Assembly (NCBI GenBank): GCA_052035735.1 | Contig: JBPOHI010000150.1 | Location: forward strand, 1-64,000 | Direction: 5' to 3' | Source: JAGPDF01 sp052035735 | Lineage (GTDB): Bacteria; Acidobacteriota; Thermoanaerobaculia; Multivoradales; JAGPDF01 | Length of the DNA stretch: 64,000 nucleotides | Shown: one piece after another, positions 1 to 9,196 of the stretch | How the letters are laid out: each line of letters starts with the position of its first letter | Position numbering within the stretch: the first letter of the stretch is position 1 | Program-made: the position numbers and the translations under genes | Notes under the pieces: model-generated | Database searches by the model: none | Told to the model about the DNA's origin: nothing | What the model saw: only the letters and a program-made list of their open reading frames with translations

Positions 1-807
1 CTGGGTGAGACCGGCGAGCCCGATCCCCACGAGCTTTCCGAGCAGGAGCTCGATCGGCCTCACCGTGGCGAGAATCACTTCGACGATACGCGAGCTCTTC
101 TCTTCGAGGACACCGTTCATCACCTGCTGGCCGTAGAGCAGGGTCACCATGTAGAGCAGGAAGAAGAGGAAGTAGGCGAGGAAGAAGCCTGCCATACCGC
201 CCTCCTGGCGGCTGCCTTCGGCGAGGACCCGGGTCGTCTCGAGGTCGACTTCGTGGGTCAGAGTCGCCACCTGGGCGGCGTCGATCCCAGCCGCCTTGAG
301 GCGCGCTTCGCCGACCACCTCCGACACCACGTCGGAGAGCCGGCTCTGGGTCATGAAGTTCGACACGCTCTCGGCGTGGTACTCGACTTCGTTCTTCTCC
401 AGCCCCTCGGGGGACAGCCATAGCCAGGCGTCGATCTCCCCGGCGAGCACCTTGCGGTCGAGCTCGGCGCGCTGCGCGGCGCGCTCGCCGGAGCGGGCGA
501 CGAGGTCCACCTTGAACTGTGCGCTCTCCTCCTGCCGCCGGCGCCCTGGCTCGAGGTCCTTCGCAGAGCCCGGCTTCGCCTTCTCTTCCACGACGAGCTT
601 CGCCGCCAGGCGCTCGCCGTAGCCGCCGGCCTCGTCGACGACGGCGAGCCGCTGCGAAGCACGGGTCTTCATCGCGATCATCGACGGCAGAATGGTGAGC
701 GCCGCCATCGCGACCGGCAGGAGCAGCGTCGCGATCCAGAAGCCCTTGCTCTTGACGCGGGTCAGGTATTCGCGCTTGGCGATGGTGACGATCGGATCAA
801 TTCGCAT
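1..807 (-). CDS. ABC-2 type transporter permease, NatB-like (3' end outside window)
   Basis: Reading from ATG at 807, the protein opens with a short basic cytoplasmic stretch (MRIDPIVTIAKREYLTRVKS) and a first membrane segment at about residues 22-42, then a large soluble domain of about 150 residues, then a Phe/Leu-rich second membrane segment (FFLAYFLFFLLYMV) and the motif VLEEKSSRIVEV before it leaves the window. This layout is typical of the ABC-2 permease family that includes NatB and YhaP, where the soluble loop faces the outside. The start overlaps the end of the ATPase gene by 11 bases, so the two are cotranscribed and probably translationally coupled. The substrate cannot be told; Na+ export is the classic function for NatAB, but many homologues are uncharacterised. 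Confidence 0.85.
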   Translation of the reverse strand, partial: MRIDPIVTIAKREYLTRVKSKGFWIATLLLPVAMAALTILPSMIAMKTRASQRLAVVDEAGGYGERLAAKLVVEEKAKPGSAKDLEPGRRRQEESAQFKVDLVARSGERAAQRAELDRKVLAGEIDAWLWLSPEGLEKNEVEYHAESVSNFMTQSRLSDVVSEVVGEARLKAAGIDAAQVATLTHEVDLETTRVLAEGSRQEGGMAGFFLAYFLFFLLYMVTLLYGQQVMNGVLEEKSSRIVEVILATVRPIELLLGKLVGIGLAGLTQ

Positions 808-1699
808 GCCGCACCGCCTGGATGAAGAGAGTCTCGAGATCGGGCACTTCGGAACGGAAGTCGGTCACATCGCCGTGCTGGACGAGCTTGCGCAGCACGG
901 CAGCCGGATCGGCGTCGGCAGCGAGCACCAGCCGCAGGCCCGAGGGCTGGTCGAGCACTTCGGCGACCCCGACCGTCGCGGCGACCGTGGCCTTGTCCGC
1001 CGAGGTCGCCAGGCGGTAGACGTTGCCGCCGCGCTCGCGCTTGATCGCCGCGAGCTCGCCGGCGAGGATCACCTTGCCGTGCGAGACCAGGCAGATGTGG
1101 TCGCAGAGCTTCTCGGCCTGCTCGAGGATGTGGGTCGAGAAGAGGATGGTCTTGCCGCGCGCCTTGAAGTCGGCGATCAGCTCCTTGAACAGCGCCTGGG
1201 CGATCGGATCGAGCCCGGAGAACGGCTCGTCGAGGATCAGAATGTCGGGGTCGTGGAGGATCGTACCGACGAGCTGGATCTTCTGCTGCATCCCCTTCGA
1301 CAGCGCCTCCACCTTGGCCTTGGCCCACGCCGCCAGCTCGACCCGCTCGAGCCATTCGCCGATCAACTTGCCGGCACGGCGACGCTCCACGCCGTGCAAC
1401 TCGGCGAAGAAGAGCAGATGGTCGAAGACCGTCATCTTGCGATAGAGGCCGCGCTCTTCCGGCAGATAGCCGACGCGGCGCAGATCCTCCGGCTGGCGCG
1501 GCCGGCCGAAGAAGAGCACCTCGCCGCGGTCGGGCGCGAGGATGTCCATGATCATGCGGATGCTGGTCGTCTTGCCGGCGCCGTTCTGGCCCAGCAGGCC
1601 GAAGACCGCCCCCGGCGGGACCGCCAGGGACACACTGTCGACCGCCACGAAACTGCCATAAGCCTTGCGCACTTCGCGCAGCTCGAGATTGTTGCTCAC
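797..1699 (-). CDS. ABC transporter ATP-binding protein, NatA-like
   Basis: A 300-residue ABC ATPase. It shows a Walker A motif GQNGAGKTT near residue 38, a Q-loop region with YLPEERGLY, a divergent signature SKGMQQKI, Walker B ILILDEPFSGLDP and the switch His in STHILEQAEKLCD. The YLPEERGLY stretch and SKGM signature are usual in the NatA/YhaQ branch that pairs with ABC-2 permeases. A C-terminal extension of about 80 residues after the nucleotide-binding domain ends in LETLFIQAV, a common ending in this branch. The gene is upstream of and overlaps the permease, so it supplies the ATPase for that exporter. Confidence 0.93.
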   Translation of the reverse strand: MSNNLELREVRKAYGSFVAVDSVSLAVPPGAVFGLLGQNGAGKTTSIRMIMDILAPDRGEVLFFGRPRQPEDLRRVGYLPEERGLYRKMTVFDHLLFFAELHGVERRRAGKLIGEWLERVELAAWAKAKVEALSKGMQQKIQLVGTILHDPDILILDEPFSGLDPIAQALFKELIADFKARGKTILFSTHILEQAEKLCDHICLVSHGKVILAGELAAIKRERGGNVYRLATSADKATVAATVGVAEVLDQPSGLRLVLAADADPAAVLRKLVQHGDVTDFRSEVPDLETLFIQAVRHAN

Positions 1700-1830
1700 T
1701 CCGTGATCCTCCTGGGATGCCTACCAGCGGCCGAAGCTTACGCCACCCTGAAAGTACGCAGCTCGCGCTCTGCGGTTTTCGCCCGGCGTCTGCGAGAATC
1801 GCCCGACGCTGCGACACGGGAGGTTCGACC

Positions 1831-2634
1831 ATGGCTTTCACCACGACACTCGCCCTGCTCCTGACGCTCGCCGGGGCCGCTCCGCCGGCGGCGCCGCCCG
1901 ACCTGTCGGCCGACGAGATCCTGGAGCGCAACTTCGCTGCCGTCGGCGGCAGGGCCAAGATCCGCGCGCTCGCCACAATGCGCTTCGAGGGCATCGACCG
2001 AAGCGCAGGACAGAGCGCGCGGGTCAAGGTGTTCTGGAAGCGCCCCGACCGAATCCGCATCGAGGTGCCGGAGCAGGGCCTCGACAAGGTGCAGGCTTTC
2101 GACGGCGAGAACGCCTGGTCGATTTATCCTGGTCTCGCAGGCTTTCCCGCCGAGCTGATGGTCGGGGTCGGCCGAGACACGCTGCGCGACCAGGCCGACC
2201 TGGTCGAAGGACCGACTTTCGACTATGCGGCCAAGGGCAACCGGATCGAGCTCGTCGGCAAAGAGAAGCTGGCCGAGGGCGAGGCTTGGCTGCTCCAGCT
2301 CACGCTGGCGAGCGGCGAGGTGCGGATGCTCTGGTTCGACTGCGCTTCGTTCCTGCAGGTGCGCGAGGAGCGCACGCAGACGGTGGGCGAGCGCGTGCTC
2401 ACCATCGAGACGACGATGGCCGATTTTCGCCCCGTCGGCGGAGTCCTCTTCGCGCATCGTGTCGAGACGCACTTCCGCAGCGCCGGTGGCAGCGCCGCGG
2501 CGAGCCACGGGGAGACCTCGGTCTTCACCATCGAGGAGATCACCGCCAATGTCGAGCTGCCGGACAGCCTGTTCGCTCTTCCGGCGGCCACACCCGCTCC
2601 CGGCGCTGCGACGCCTTCGGCTCCCGAGCCCTGA
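1831..2634 (+). CDS. LolA-like outer-membrane lipoprotein-sorting family protein
   Basis: A 267-residue exported protein. The start at 1831 follows GGGAGG and gives a signal peptide (MAFTTTLALLLTLAGAAPP). The mature part begins SADEILERNFAAVGGRAKI, a helix followed by beta strands such as MRFEGIDR, RVKVFWKRPDRIRIEV and NAWSIYP, the pattern of LolA/LolB-like half-barrels that bind lipid acyl chains in the periplasm. The C-terminus is a Pro/Ala tail (LPAATPAPGAATPSAPEP). It faces the ABC exporter divergently and precedes the pot operon; neither neighbour tells its substrate. It is longer than LolA proper and lacks obvious Lol partners, so a role in general lipid handling is only inference. Confidence 0.7.
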   Translation: MAFTTTLALLLTLAGAAPPAAPPDLSADEILERNFAAVGGRAKIRALATMRFEGIDRSAGQSARVKVFWKRPDRIRIEVPEQGLDKVQAFDGENAWSIYPGLAGFPAELMVGVGRDTLRDQADLVEGPTFDYAAKGNRIELVGKEKLAEGEAWLLQLTLASGEVRMLWFDCASFLQVREERTQTVGERVLTIETTMADFRPVGGVLFAHRVETHFRSAGGSAAASHGETSVFTIEEITANVELPDSLFALPAATPAPGAATPSAPEP

Positions 2635-2778
2635 CGAACGCTCTCGACGGGGCGCCACCGGGAGGCGCCGACATTGCCGGTCCGCGGCCACTATGGTAGA
2701 ACCGCACCAGCAAACCGACCTCTTTTCGCGGAGTCTGAACCTGCAAGCCCCGCCATCAGGAAGACCGGACTCACGCCC

Positions 2779-3924
2779 ATGAGCTCTCCCGAGTGGAGTG
2801 TCGAGATCGAGCGCGTCAGCAAACATTTCGGCGACTTCGTCGCAGTCGACGACGTTTCGCTGACCATCCGCCGGGGTGAGTTCTTCTCCCTGCTCGGACC
2901 CTCCGGCTGCGGCAAGACGACGCTCCTGCGCATGATCGGCGGTTTCGAGATCCCGACGTCCGGCGCCATCCGTGTCAACGGCGTCGACATGACGGAAGTG
3001 CCGGTGCACAAGCGGCCGATCAACATGGTGTTCCAGGCGTACGCTCTCTTTCCTCATCTCACGGTCGCCGAGAACATCTCGTTCGGTTTCCGCTACAAGA
3101 ACTATCCCGCCTCCGAATACGAGCAGCGGATCTCCAAGGTCGTCTCGCTGGTCCGCCTCGAAGGCTTCGAGAGCCGCTACCCGGCGCAGCTGTCCGGCGG
3201 GCAGCGCCAGCGCGTCGCCCTGGCGCGCGCGCTGGCGCTCGAGCCGCAGGTCCTGCTGCTCGACGAGCCGCTGGGCGCCCTCGACCAGAAGCTGCGCAAG
3301 GAGGTACAGGTCGAGCTCAAGAGCCTGCAGAGGAAGCTCGGCATCACCTTCGTCTTCGTCACCCACGATCAGGAAGAGGCGCTGACGATGAGCGACCGGA
3401 TCGCGGTGATGAACGCCGGCCACGTCGAGCAGCTCGACACCGCGGCCCAGGTCTTCGAATACCCGCAGACCGAGTTCGTGGCTCAGTTCATGGGGGCGTC
3501 CAACTTCTTCTCCGCCACGGTGCGCAACATCGCCGAGGGCTTCTTGTCGCTCGGCATGTCGGACGGCGACAGCTTCACGGTACCCAATCCGGGGAGCGTG
3601 GCGAAGGGTGAAGAGGTGCGCTTCGTGGTTCGCCCCGAGAAGCTCGATCTGCGCAGCCGCGATCTGTCGAGCCACGGCATTCCCTGCATGCCGGTGACCA
3701 TCGAGGACCGGGTCTACCAGGGCGTCTCGACGGTCTGGGTCGTGACCAGCGCCGCCGGCGAGCGCTTCGTGATCTACGAGCAGAACGAGCAGCCGTTCGA
3801 AGAGCGCGGCAAGTTCGCCGTCGGCGGCACCGCTTATCTCTGCTGGAGCCCCCGGCATACCGTCCTCATGCGGCCGGGAGCCGAGTCCGCCGCCTCTGCC
3901 GCCACCCCCGCGGACCATGGCTGA
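2779..3924 (+). CDS. potA: spermidine/putrescine ABC transporter ATP-binding protein (operon 1)
   Basis: 381 residues. Walker A GPSGCGKT begins at about residue 40, followed by Q-loop NMVFQAYALFPHLTV, signature LSGGQRQRVALARAL, Walker B VLLLDEPLGALD and the His switch FVTHDQEEA, then a TOBE-type regulatory domain in the last 130 residues. This is the PotA/PotG organisation. ATG at 2779 is chosen because similarity begins right after it. It is the first gene of a tightly packed potABCD set, overlapping potB by 8 bases. The complex imports putrescine, spermidine or related polyamines; the substrate is inferred from the whole operon and from the putrescine-degrading genes in the window. Confidence 0.95.
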   Translation: MSSPEWSVEIERVSKHFGDFVAVDDVSLTIRRGEFFSLLGPSGCGKTTLLRMIGGFEIPTSGAIRVNGVDMTEVPVHKRPINMVFQAYALFPHLTVAENISFGFRYKNYPASEYEQRISKVVSLVRLEGFESRYPAQLSGGQRQRVALARALALEPQVLLLDEPLGALDQKLRKEVQVELKSLQRKLGITFVFVTHDQEEALTMSDRIAVMNAGHVEQLDTAAQVFEYPQTEFVAQFMGASNFFSATVRNIAEGFLSLGMSDGDSFTVPNPGSVAKGEEVRFVVRPEKLDLRSRDLSSHGIPCMPVTIEDRVYQGVSTVWVVTSAAGERFVIYEQNEQPFEERGKFAVGGTAYLCWSPRHTVLMRPGAESAASAATPADHG

Positions 3925-4816
3925 GCCGAAACGCAGGCGGAGCCTGTCGGCCTATCTCCAGGTCCTGCCGACCTGGGTCGTGCTGGGGGGGTTCTTCCTC
4001 CTGCCGCTGGTCATCATGCTGGCGATCAGCTTCGGCCAGCGCGGCACCTACGGCGGCCTCAAGCCGATCGAGGACCTCTGGGCCTACGTCGCCTCGGGCG
4101 ACTTCCTCGCCAACTACCGGCGCTCGTTCGAGCCGCTCTACCTGTCGATCTACTGGCGTTCGCTGTGGATGGCGGTCGTCACCACGGTGCTCTGCCTGGT
4201 GGTGAGCTATCCGATCGCCTACTACATCGCGGTGGTCGCGCCGGCGCGCTACAAGAATCTGCTGCTCGGTCTGGTGGTCATCCCGTTCTGGACCAGCTTC
4301 CTGATCCGCACCTACGCCTGGATGCTCATCCTGCGCACCGAGGGCCTGCTCAACAGCGTACTGCTCTGGACCGGCATCATCGACCAGCCGCTGAACCTGC
4401 TCTACACCGACTTCGCGGTGATGATCGGGTTGGTCTACGGCGAGCTGCCGTTCATGATCCTGCCGCTCTACGCCTCGCTCGAGAAGCTCGACCTGGGCCT
4501 CCTCGAGGCCTCGCTCGACCTCGGCGCCAACAAGGTGGCGACCTTCTTTCGCGTCACCGTGCCGCTCACCATGCCGGGCATCGTCGCCGGCATCATCCTG
4601 GTGTTCATTCCGTCGATCGGCCAGTTCGTGGTCTCGGACCTCCTCGGCGGCGCCAAGAGCATCCTCGCCGGCAACCTCATCCAGAACCAGTTCGCCGTCG
4701 CGCGCAACAAGCCGTTCGGCTCCGCCATCGCCTTCGAGCTCACGGCGCTCGTCCTGGTGCTGCTCTTCGCCTACGCCATGTACACCAAACGCAAGGGGCA
4801 GGAGGTCCTGCTGTGA
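3917..4816 (+). CDS. potB: polyamine ABC transporter permease PotB (operon 1)
   Basis: A 299-residue inner-membrane permease with about six membrane segments (near residues 18-40, 78-100, 108-130, 155-178, 205-228 and 265-290). The loop EASLDLGANKVATFFRVTVP is the EAA motif that docks on the ATPase. The segment VIPFWTSFLIRTYAWM is very characteristic of PotB/PotH proteins. ATG at 3917 overlaps the end of potA. Its stop overlaps the GTG of potC by four bases, so the genes are translationally coupled. Confidence 0.95.
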   Translation: MAEPKRRRSLSAYLQVLPTWVVLGGFFLLPLVIMLAISFGQRGTYGGLKPIEDLWAYVASGDFLANYRRSFEPLYLSIYWRSLWMAVVTTVLCLVVSYPIAYYIAVVAPARYKNLLLGLVVIPFWTSFLIRTYAWMLILRTEGLLNSVLLWTGIIDQPLNLLYTDFAVMIGLVYGELPFMILPLYASLEKLDLGLLEASLDLGANKVATFFRVTVPLTMPGIVAGIILVFIPSIGQFVVSDLLGGAKSILAGNLIQNQFAVARNKPFGSAIAFELTALVLVLLFAYAMYTKRKGQEVLL

Positions 4817-5694
4817 GCGAGCCGCCGACCCCGCCGCACGTCGAGCTGGTGGCGCGTCCGGTCGGCCGCCTGACGCCGGTCCCGCGACCCGCCCGGCCGG
4901 TCTCCTGGGAACGCCGCCTGCTCGCGACACACAGCCTGCTGGTGTATCTGTTTCTCTACGTGCCGATCATCATTCTCATCCTCTACTCCTTCAACCGCTC
5001 GAAGCAGACCGCGGCCTGGGAGGGTTTCACTTTCGACTGGTACCTCCGGCTGTTCGAAAACGACCTCATCCTGAGGGCGGTCAAGAACAGCCTGGTGGTG
5101 GCGCTCCTCACCACGATCTTCGCCACCGCCATCGGCACGCTGGCGGCGCTCGCCCTCGCCCGTGGGCGCTTCCGCGGCAAGGGCGCCACGCAGGCGGCGC
5201 TCTACCTGCCGATCATCATCCCCGAGATCGTCGTCGGCGCCGCGCTGGTGACCTTCTTCGGCGTCGCCGAAATGCGCTTGAGCCTCACCACGGTGGTGAT
5301 CGCGCATATCGCCTTCTGCATCTCCTACGTCGCGATCGTCGTTCGCGCACGTCTCGCCGGCTTCGACCGCTCGCTCGAGGAGGCCGCCTCGGACCTCGGT
5401 GCGGGACCCTGGGACACCTTCCGCCGCGTCACCCTGCCGATCATCCTGCCCGGCATCATCGCCGGAGCGTTGCTGGTGTTCACCATCTCGATCGACGACT
5501 ACGTGATCACCTCGTTCGTCGCCGGAGTGGGCGCCACCACCCTGCCGATCCAGATCTACTCGATGCTCAAGGTCGGCGTCACCCCCGAGGTCAACGCCGT
5601 CTCGACCCTGCTCCTGCTGCTCACCGTCGTGCTGATCGTCATCGCCCAGCGCCTGCAGCAGGAGCCGACATCCAAAGGAGGCACCAAGAAATGA
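4813..5694 (+). CDS. potC: polyamine ABC transporter permease PotC (operon 1)
   Basis: A 293-residue permease starting with GTG in the overlap GTGA with potB; no ATG is available before the first membrane segment. There is a Pro/Arg-rich cytoplasmic leader of about 40 residues, longer than in E. coli PotC, then VYLFLYVPIIILILYSFN, the standard first helix of PotC/PotI. The EAA loop is EEAASDLGAGPWDTFRRVTLP and the segment TISIDDYVITSFVAG is diagnostic for this subunit. Its ATGA overlap with potD continues the coupling through the operon. Confidence 0.95.
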   Translation: MSEPPTPPHVELVARPVGRLTPVPRPARPVSWERRLLATHSLLVYLFLYVPIIILILYSFNRSKQTAAWEGFTFDWYLRLFENDLILRAVKNSLVVALLTTIFATAIGTLAALALARGRFRGKGATQAALYLPIIIPEIVVGAALVTFFGVAEMRLSLTTVVIAHIAFCISYVAIVVRARLAGFDRSLEEAASDLGAGPWDTFRRVTLPIILPGIIAGALLVFTISIDDYVITSFVAGVGATTLPIQIYSMLKVGVTPEVNAVSTLLLLLTVVLIVIAQRLQQEPTSKGGTKK

Positions 5695-6785
5695 ATCGAT
5701 CCAAGGCTGCTCTGGGCGCGATCGCCGGTCTCACGATCCTCGCCGCGACGTTCGCCTCCGGCCTCGCAGGATGCGCCAAGAAGGCCGGCGACGCGCCGGC
5801 GGCGACCGCACCGGCGAAGGAAGCCGGCAAGCTGAACATCTACATCTGGTCGGCCTACCTCCCGAAGGAGGTCATCGACAAGTTCGCCGCCGAGACCGGG
5901 ATCAAGGTCAACTTCGATACCTACGACTCGAACGAGGCGCTGCTCGAGAAGCTCCAGTCGGGCGTCGCCGACTACGATCTGGTCGTGCCGTCGGACTACA
6001 TGGTCCGCATCCTCGTCGCCGAGAAGCTCATCCAGCCGATCGATCACGCCAAGCTCCCGAATATCGCGAACCTCGATCCGCGCTTCCTCGACAAGAAGTT
6101 CGACCCCAAGAACCAGTACTCGCTGCCCTACTTCTGGGGCACGACCGGTTTCGGCTACAACAAGGCGAAGCTCGGGGAGCTCGACAGCTGGCAGGCGATC
6201 TTCGACGCCAAGAACAAGGGACGCATCCTGATGCTCGACGACATGCGCGAGGTCTTCGGCGCGGCTCTCAAGTCGATGGGCAAATCGCTCAACGAGACCG
6301 ATCCTGCCGTCCTCAAGCAGGCTGCGGACCTGCTCAAGAAGCAGAAGAAGCTGGTCGCGACCTACAACAGCGGCGACTTCGCCAACATCCTCGCGGCCGG
6401 CGACGTCGACATCGCGCACGGCTATAACGGCCAGTTGGCCGAGGTGGTCGCCAAGGAGCCCGAGAAGCTGGCCTACGTCGTTCCCAGGGAGGGTGCGACG
6501 CTCTGGATGGACAACGTCTGCATTCCCGCCAAGGCGCGCAACCTCGAGAACGCCTACCGCTTCCTCGACTACATCATGGGCGCGGAGGTGAACGCCGCGA
6601 TCGTCAACGGCGTCTCCTACGCCAGCGCCAACGTTCCGGCCAAGCAGTTCATCCAGCCCGAGATCCTGAACGACGCTTCGATCTATCCCTCCGACGAGGT
6701 GATCGGCCGCTGCGAGTTCCTCGAGGATATCGGCGACACCACGACGTTGCTCGACGAGTACTGGACCGAGATCAAGGCGCAGTAA
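5691..6785 (+). CDS. potD: polyamine-binding lipoprotein PotD/PotF (operon 1)
   Basis: 364 residues with a lipoprotein signal peptide; the lipobox is LAGC with the acylated Cys near residue 28, so the protein is tethered to a membrane in the periplasm rather than free as in E. coli. The mature domain starts KLNIYIWSAYLPKEVID and contains the PotF-like stretch GIKVNFDTYDSNEALLEKL, then DYDLVVPSDYM and YFWGTTGFGYN, which line the polyamine pocket in known structures. It is the last ABC component and is followed after 34 bases by the TorF-like gene. Confidence 0.95.
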   Translation: MNRSKAALGAIAGLTILAATFASGLAGCAKKAGDAPAATAPAKEAGKLNIYIWSAYLPKEVIDKFAAETGIKVNFDTYDSNEALLEKLQSGVADYDLVVPSDYMVRILVAEKLIQPIDHAKLPNIANLDPRFLDKKFDPKNQYSLPYFWGTTGFGYNKAKLGELDSWQAIFDAKNKGRILMLDDMREVFGAALKSMGKSLNETDPAVLKQAADLLKKQKKLVATYNSGDFANILAAGDVDIAHGYNGQLAEVVAKEPEKLAYVVPREGATLWMDNVCIPAKARNLENAYRFLDYIMGAEVNAAIVNGVSYASANVPAKQFIQPEILNDASIYPSDEVIGRCEFLEDIGDTTTLLDEYWTEIKAQ

Positions 6786-6819
6786 GATGCGTCTTCCATT
6801 CGCATTCGGGGGATTCCTC

Positions 6820-7614
6820 ATGACCAAGAAGAACCTGCAACACGTTGCCTTCCTGGCGCTCGCAGCCTCTGCCCTCCTCGCCTTTGCGCCTGCCGCCTCG
6901 GCGCAGGACAAGAGCTGGAGCCTCGACGTCAGCGCCGACTACTTCGACCACTACCTCTTCCGGGGCGTGCCGATCCTGGGTGACAACGAGGTCCTCGTGC
7001 CGCACGTGACCTACAGCATGGGGAACTTCAACGCCTACTACTACGGCTACTTCGGCGACGTGCCGGCCGACTTCACCTTTTCCGGCGAGACGGCGGCGTA
7101 CCACGAGGACGATTTCGGTGCCGACTACACCTTCGCCCTGGGCGAGAAGTTCGGCCTGACGCTGGGCATCGTCTCCTACATGTACAGCAACGAAACGACC
7201 GACGAGTACGGCTTCGAGGACACCTACGAGCTCTACGCCATCGCGTCCTGGGATGTCGCCCTCTCGCCGACGATCAGCTACTACCAGGACATGGATGCTG
7301 TCGAGGGCGCCTACGCGACGATCGGCATCAGCCACAGCTTCCCGCTGGGGACCAAGGCGAGCCTCGACTTCGCCGCCGCGGTCGGCATCGACTTCGGCTA
7401 CAACCTCACCGAGGGGTATGCCGCCGATCTCGGACTCGACGAGTCGAATGGCGACCTGAACGACGTGCTCATCGGCCTCTCGGTGCCGGTCCAGCTCAAC
7501 GACTGGTTCGGCTTCCACGTCATGGCGCAGGAGTCGATCGCCCTCGACGTACTCGACGACATCGGCGTCGATGACGAGACGATCCTCTCCGGGGGCGTGA
7601 GCTTCACTTTCTGA
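6820..7614 (+). CDS. TorF/Gcw_chp-family putative outer-membrane porin
   Basis: 264 residues from ATG at 6820, which has GGGGGA six bases upstream; an in-frame ATG 33 bases earlier lacks this site and lies before the signal peptide. The signal peptide ends at PAASAQ. The mature protein opens SWSLDVSADYFDHYLFRGVP, matching the start of the TorF/Gcw_chp family (strand, then FRG). Alternating aromatic beta strands follow and the protein ends in Phe (GGVSFTF), the usual beta-barrel terminus. It sits immediately after potD and before a terminator, so it is the fifth gene of the operon and may supply the outer-membrane entry for the polyamine. Confidence 0.8.
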   Translation: MTKKNLQHVAFLALAASALLAFAPAASAQDKSWSLDVSADYFDHYLFRGVPILGDNEVLVPHVTYSMGNFNAYYYGYFGDVPADFTFSGETAAYHEDDFGADYTFALGEKFGLTLGIVSYMYSNETTDEYGFEDTYELYAIASWDVALSPTISYYQDMDAVEGAYATIGISHSFPLGTKASLDFAAAVGIDFGYNLTEGYAADLGLDESNGDLNDVLIGLSVPVQLNDWFGFHVMAQESIALDVLDDIGVDDETILSGGVSFTF

Positions 7615-7646
7615 TCCGAGGAACAGCATTCCGCTTCACCTTCGAG

Positions 7647-7677
7647 ACGCCGCCCTGCAGCCGGGGCGGCGTTTTTT
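7647..7677 (+). terminator. Rho-independent terminator of pot operon 1
   Basis: A perfect 9-bp stem (ACGCCGCCC at 7647-7655, GGGCGGCGT at 7664-7672) with an eight-base loop is followed directly by a run of six T. It lies 32 bases after the TorF-like stop and 19 bases before the next start, separating the transport operon from the aldehyde dehydrogenase. Confidence 0.9.
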
Positions 7678-7695
7678 CGTAACCGGGAGAACCTG

Positions 7696-9168
7696 ATGCG
7701 ACGTCATTGGATCGACGGCAAAGCCTCGGCCGGAAAGCGCTCCGCAATCGCCGTACACGACCCCGCAACCGGAGAACGGCTGGCGAGCGTCGCCCGCGGC
7801 ACGCCCGACGACGTGGGCAGCGCGGTCGGCGCCGCCCGCGCCGCTTTCGGCGAGTGGCGCTTCGTGCCGGGGGTCGAGAAGGCGGCGCTGCTGCACGAGG
7901 TCGCTCGGCGCATGCGGGCACGCCACCACGAGCTCGCGACGACGATGACCCGCGAGGGTGGCAAGCCCTACTGCGAGAACTACGACGAAGTCGAATGGTC
8001 GGCGGCCTGCTTCGACTACTACGCCGAAGTCGGACGCGACGCCCGTGGCAGCTCGATTCCGCCGGTGGCGCCGCATCAGGTGAACTTCACCATCAAGGAG
8101 CCTTACGGCGTCGTCGCCGCGATCGTGCCGTGGAACTACCCCCTGCTCTTGCTCTCGTGGAAGGTCGCGCCGGCGCTCGCCGCCGGGAACACGGTGGTGA
8201 TCAAGCCCTCGGAAGAGACGCCGCTCGCGACGCTCGACCTTGCTGCCGCCTTCTCCGCCCTGCCGCACGGCACGGTGAACATCGTCAACGGTTTCGGCAG
8301 CGAGGTCGGCGAGGCGCTGGTCACGCACCCTGGAGTCGATCTGGTCGCGCTCACCGGCTCCCTCGCCACCGGCCAGCGGGTGGGCGAGCTCTGCGCGCGC
8401 GAGGTCAAGAAGTGCCACCTCGAGCTCGGCGGCAACGACCCGTTCCTCGTCTTCCCCGACGCTGATTTGGACGTCGCGGCGAAGGGCGCCGTCTGGGCGG
8501 CCTTCCTGAACGCCGGACAGGTCTGCACCAGCGGCAAGCGCTACTTCATCTTCGACGAGATCTACGACGAGTTCGTGGCCCGGGCGGTAAAGTTCACCCG
8601 GTCGTTGCGGCTCGGTCACGGCCTCGATCCGAAAACCGACATCGGTCCGGTGATCAACGCCCGGCAGTTGGCGGACGTGGAGGCCCGGGTCGCCGAGGCG
8701 AAGGCCGCGGGCGCCCGCGTCCTCACCGGCGGCAATCGGAGCCGCAGACTCCCGAACGGATTCTTCTTCGAGCCGACCATCCTGGTCGATGTTCGCCCGG
8801 AGATGCGCATCGTCGCCACCGAGACCTTCGGCCCGACGATGCCGATCATGAAGGTGCGCACCCTCGACGAGGCGATCGCGCTCGCCAACGCCCAGGAGTA
8901 CGGTCTCGGCGCCAACATCTACACCAACAACATGGAGTGGGCGATGACGGCGATGGAGCGCATCACCGCCGGCACCTTCTGGATCAACGACCCGCTGACC
9001 GACAACGAGGCCGGCCCGTTCGGTGGCATGAAGAAGACCGGCCACTCGCGCGAGCTCGGCGTCGAAGGCCTCGACGAGTTCCGCGAGACCAAGCACGTCC
9101 ACCTCGACTGGAAACAGGAGGTGAAGCCCTACTGGTACCCCTACGCGAGGTACAACAAACTCCGGTAG
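7696..9168 (+). CDS. NAD(P)-dependent aldehyde dehydrogenase
   Basis: 490 residues, full-length ALDH superfamily. Seen: PWNYPLLLLSWKVAPALAAGNT (cofactor-binding N and K region), catalytic Glu in HLELGGNDPF, catalytic Cys in NAGQVCTSGKRY and the ending FGGMKKTGHSRELGVEGL. The family oxidises aldehydes to acids with NAD(P)+. Placed just downstream of the pot operon terminator, it may oxidise an amino-aldehyde from polyamine breakdown, but the window also has a much better gamma-aminobutyraldehyde dehydrogenase (PatD), so the substrate is left open. ATG at 7696 follows GGGAGAACC. Confidence 0.9.
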   Translation: MRRHWIDGKASAGKRSAIAVHDPATGERLASVARGTPDDVGSAVGAARAAFGEWRFVPGVEKAALLHEVARRMRARHHELATTMTREGGKPYCENYDEVEWSAACFDYYAEVGRDARGSSIPPVAPHQVNFTIKEPYGVVAAIVPWNYPLLLLSWKVAPALAAGNTVVIKPSEETPLATLDLAAAFSALPHGTVNIVNGFGSEVGEALVTHPGVDLVALTGSLATGQRVGELCAREVKKCHLELGGNDPFLVFPDADLDVAAKGAVWAAFLNAGQVCTSGKRYFIFDEIYDEFVARAVKFTRSLRLGHGLDPKTDIGPVINARQLADVEARVAEAKAAGARVLTGGNRSRRLPNGFFFEPTILVDVRPEMRIVATETFGPTMPIMKVRTLDEAIALANAQEYGLGANIYTNNMEWAMTAMERITAGTFWINDPLTDNEAGPFGGMKKTGHSRELGVEGLDEFRETKHVHLDWKQEVKPYWYPYARYNKLR

Positions 9169-9196
9169 GATCGAGCTCCCCTCGAAGGAGTCTCTG

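Noticed and set aside
1738..3918. A 726-codon minus-strand open frame over the LolA-like and potA genes
   Set aside because: It spans two unrelated genes and the gap between them, has no recognisable domain, and potA on the other strand is certain.
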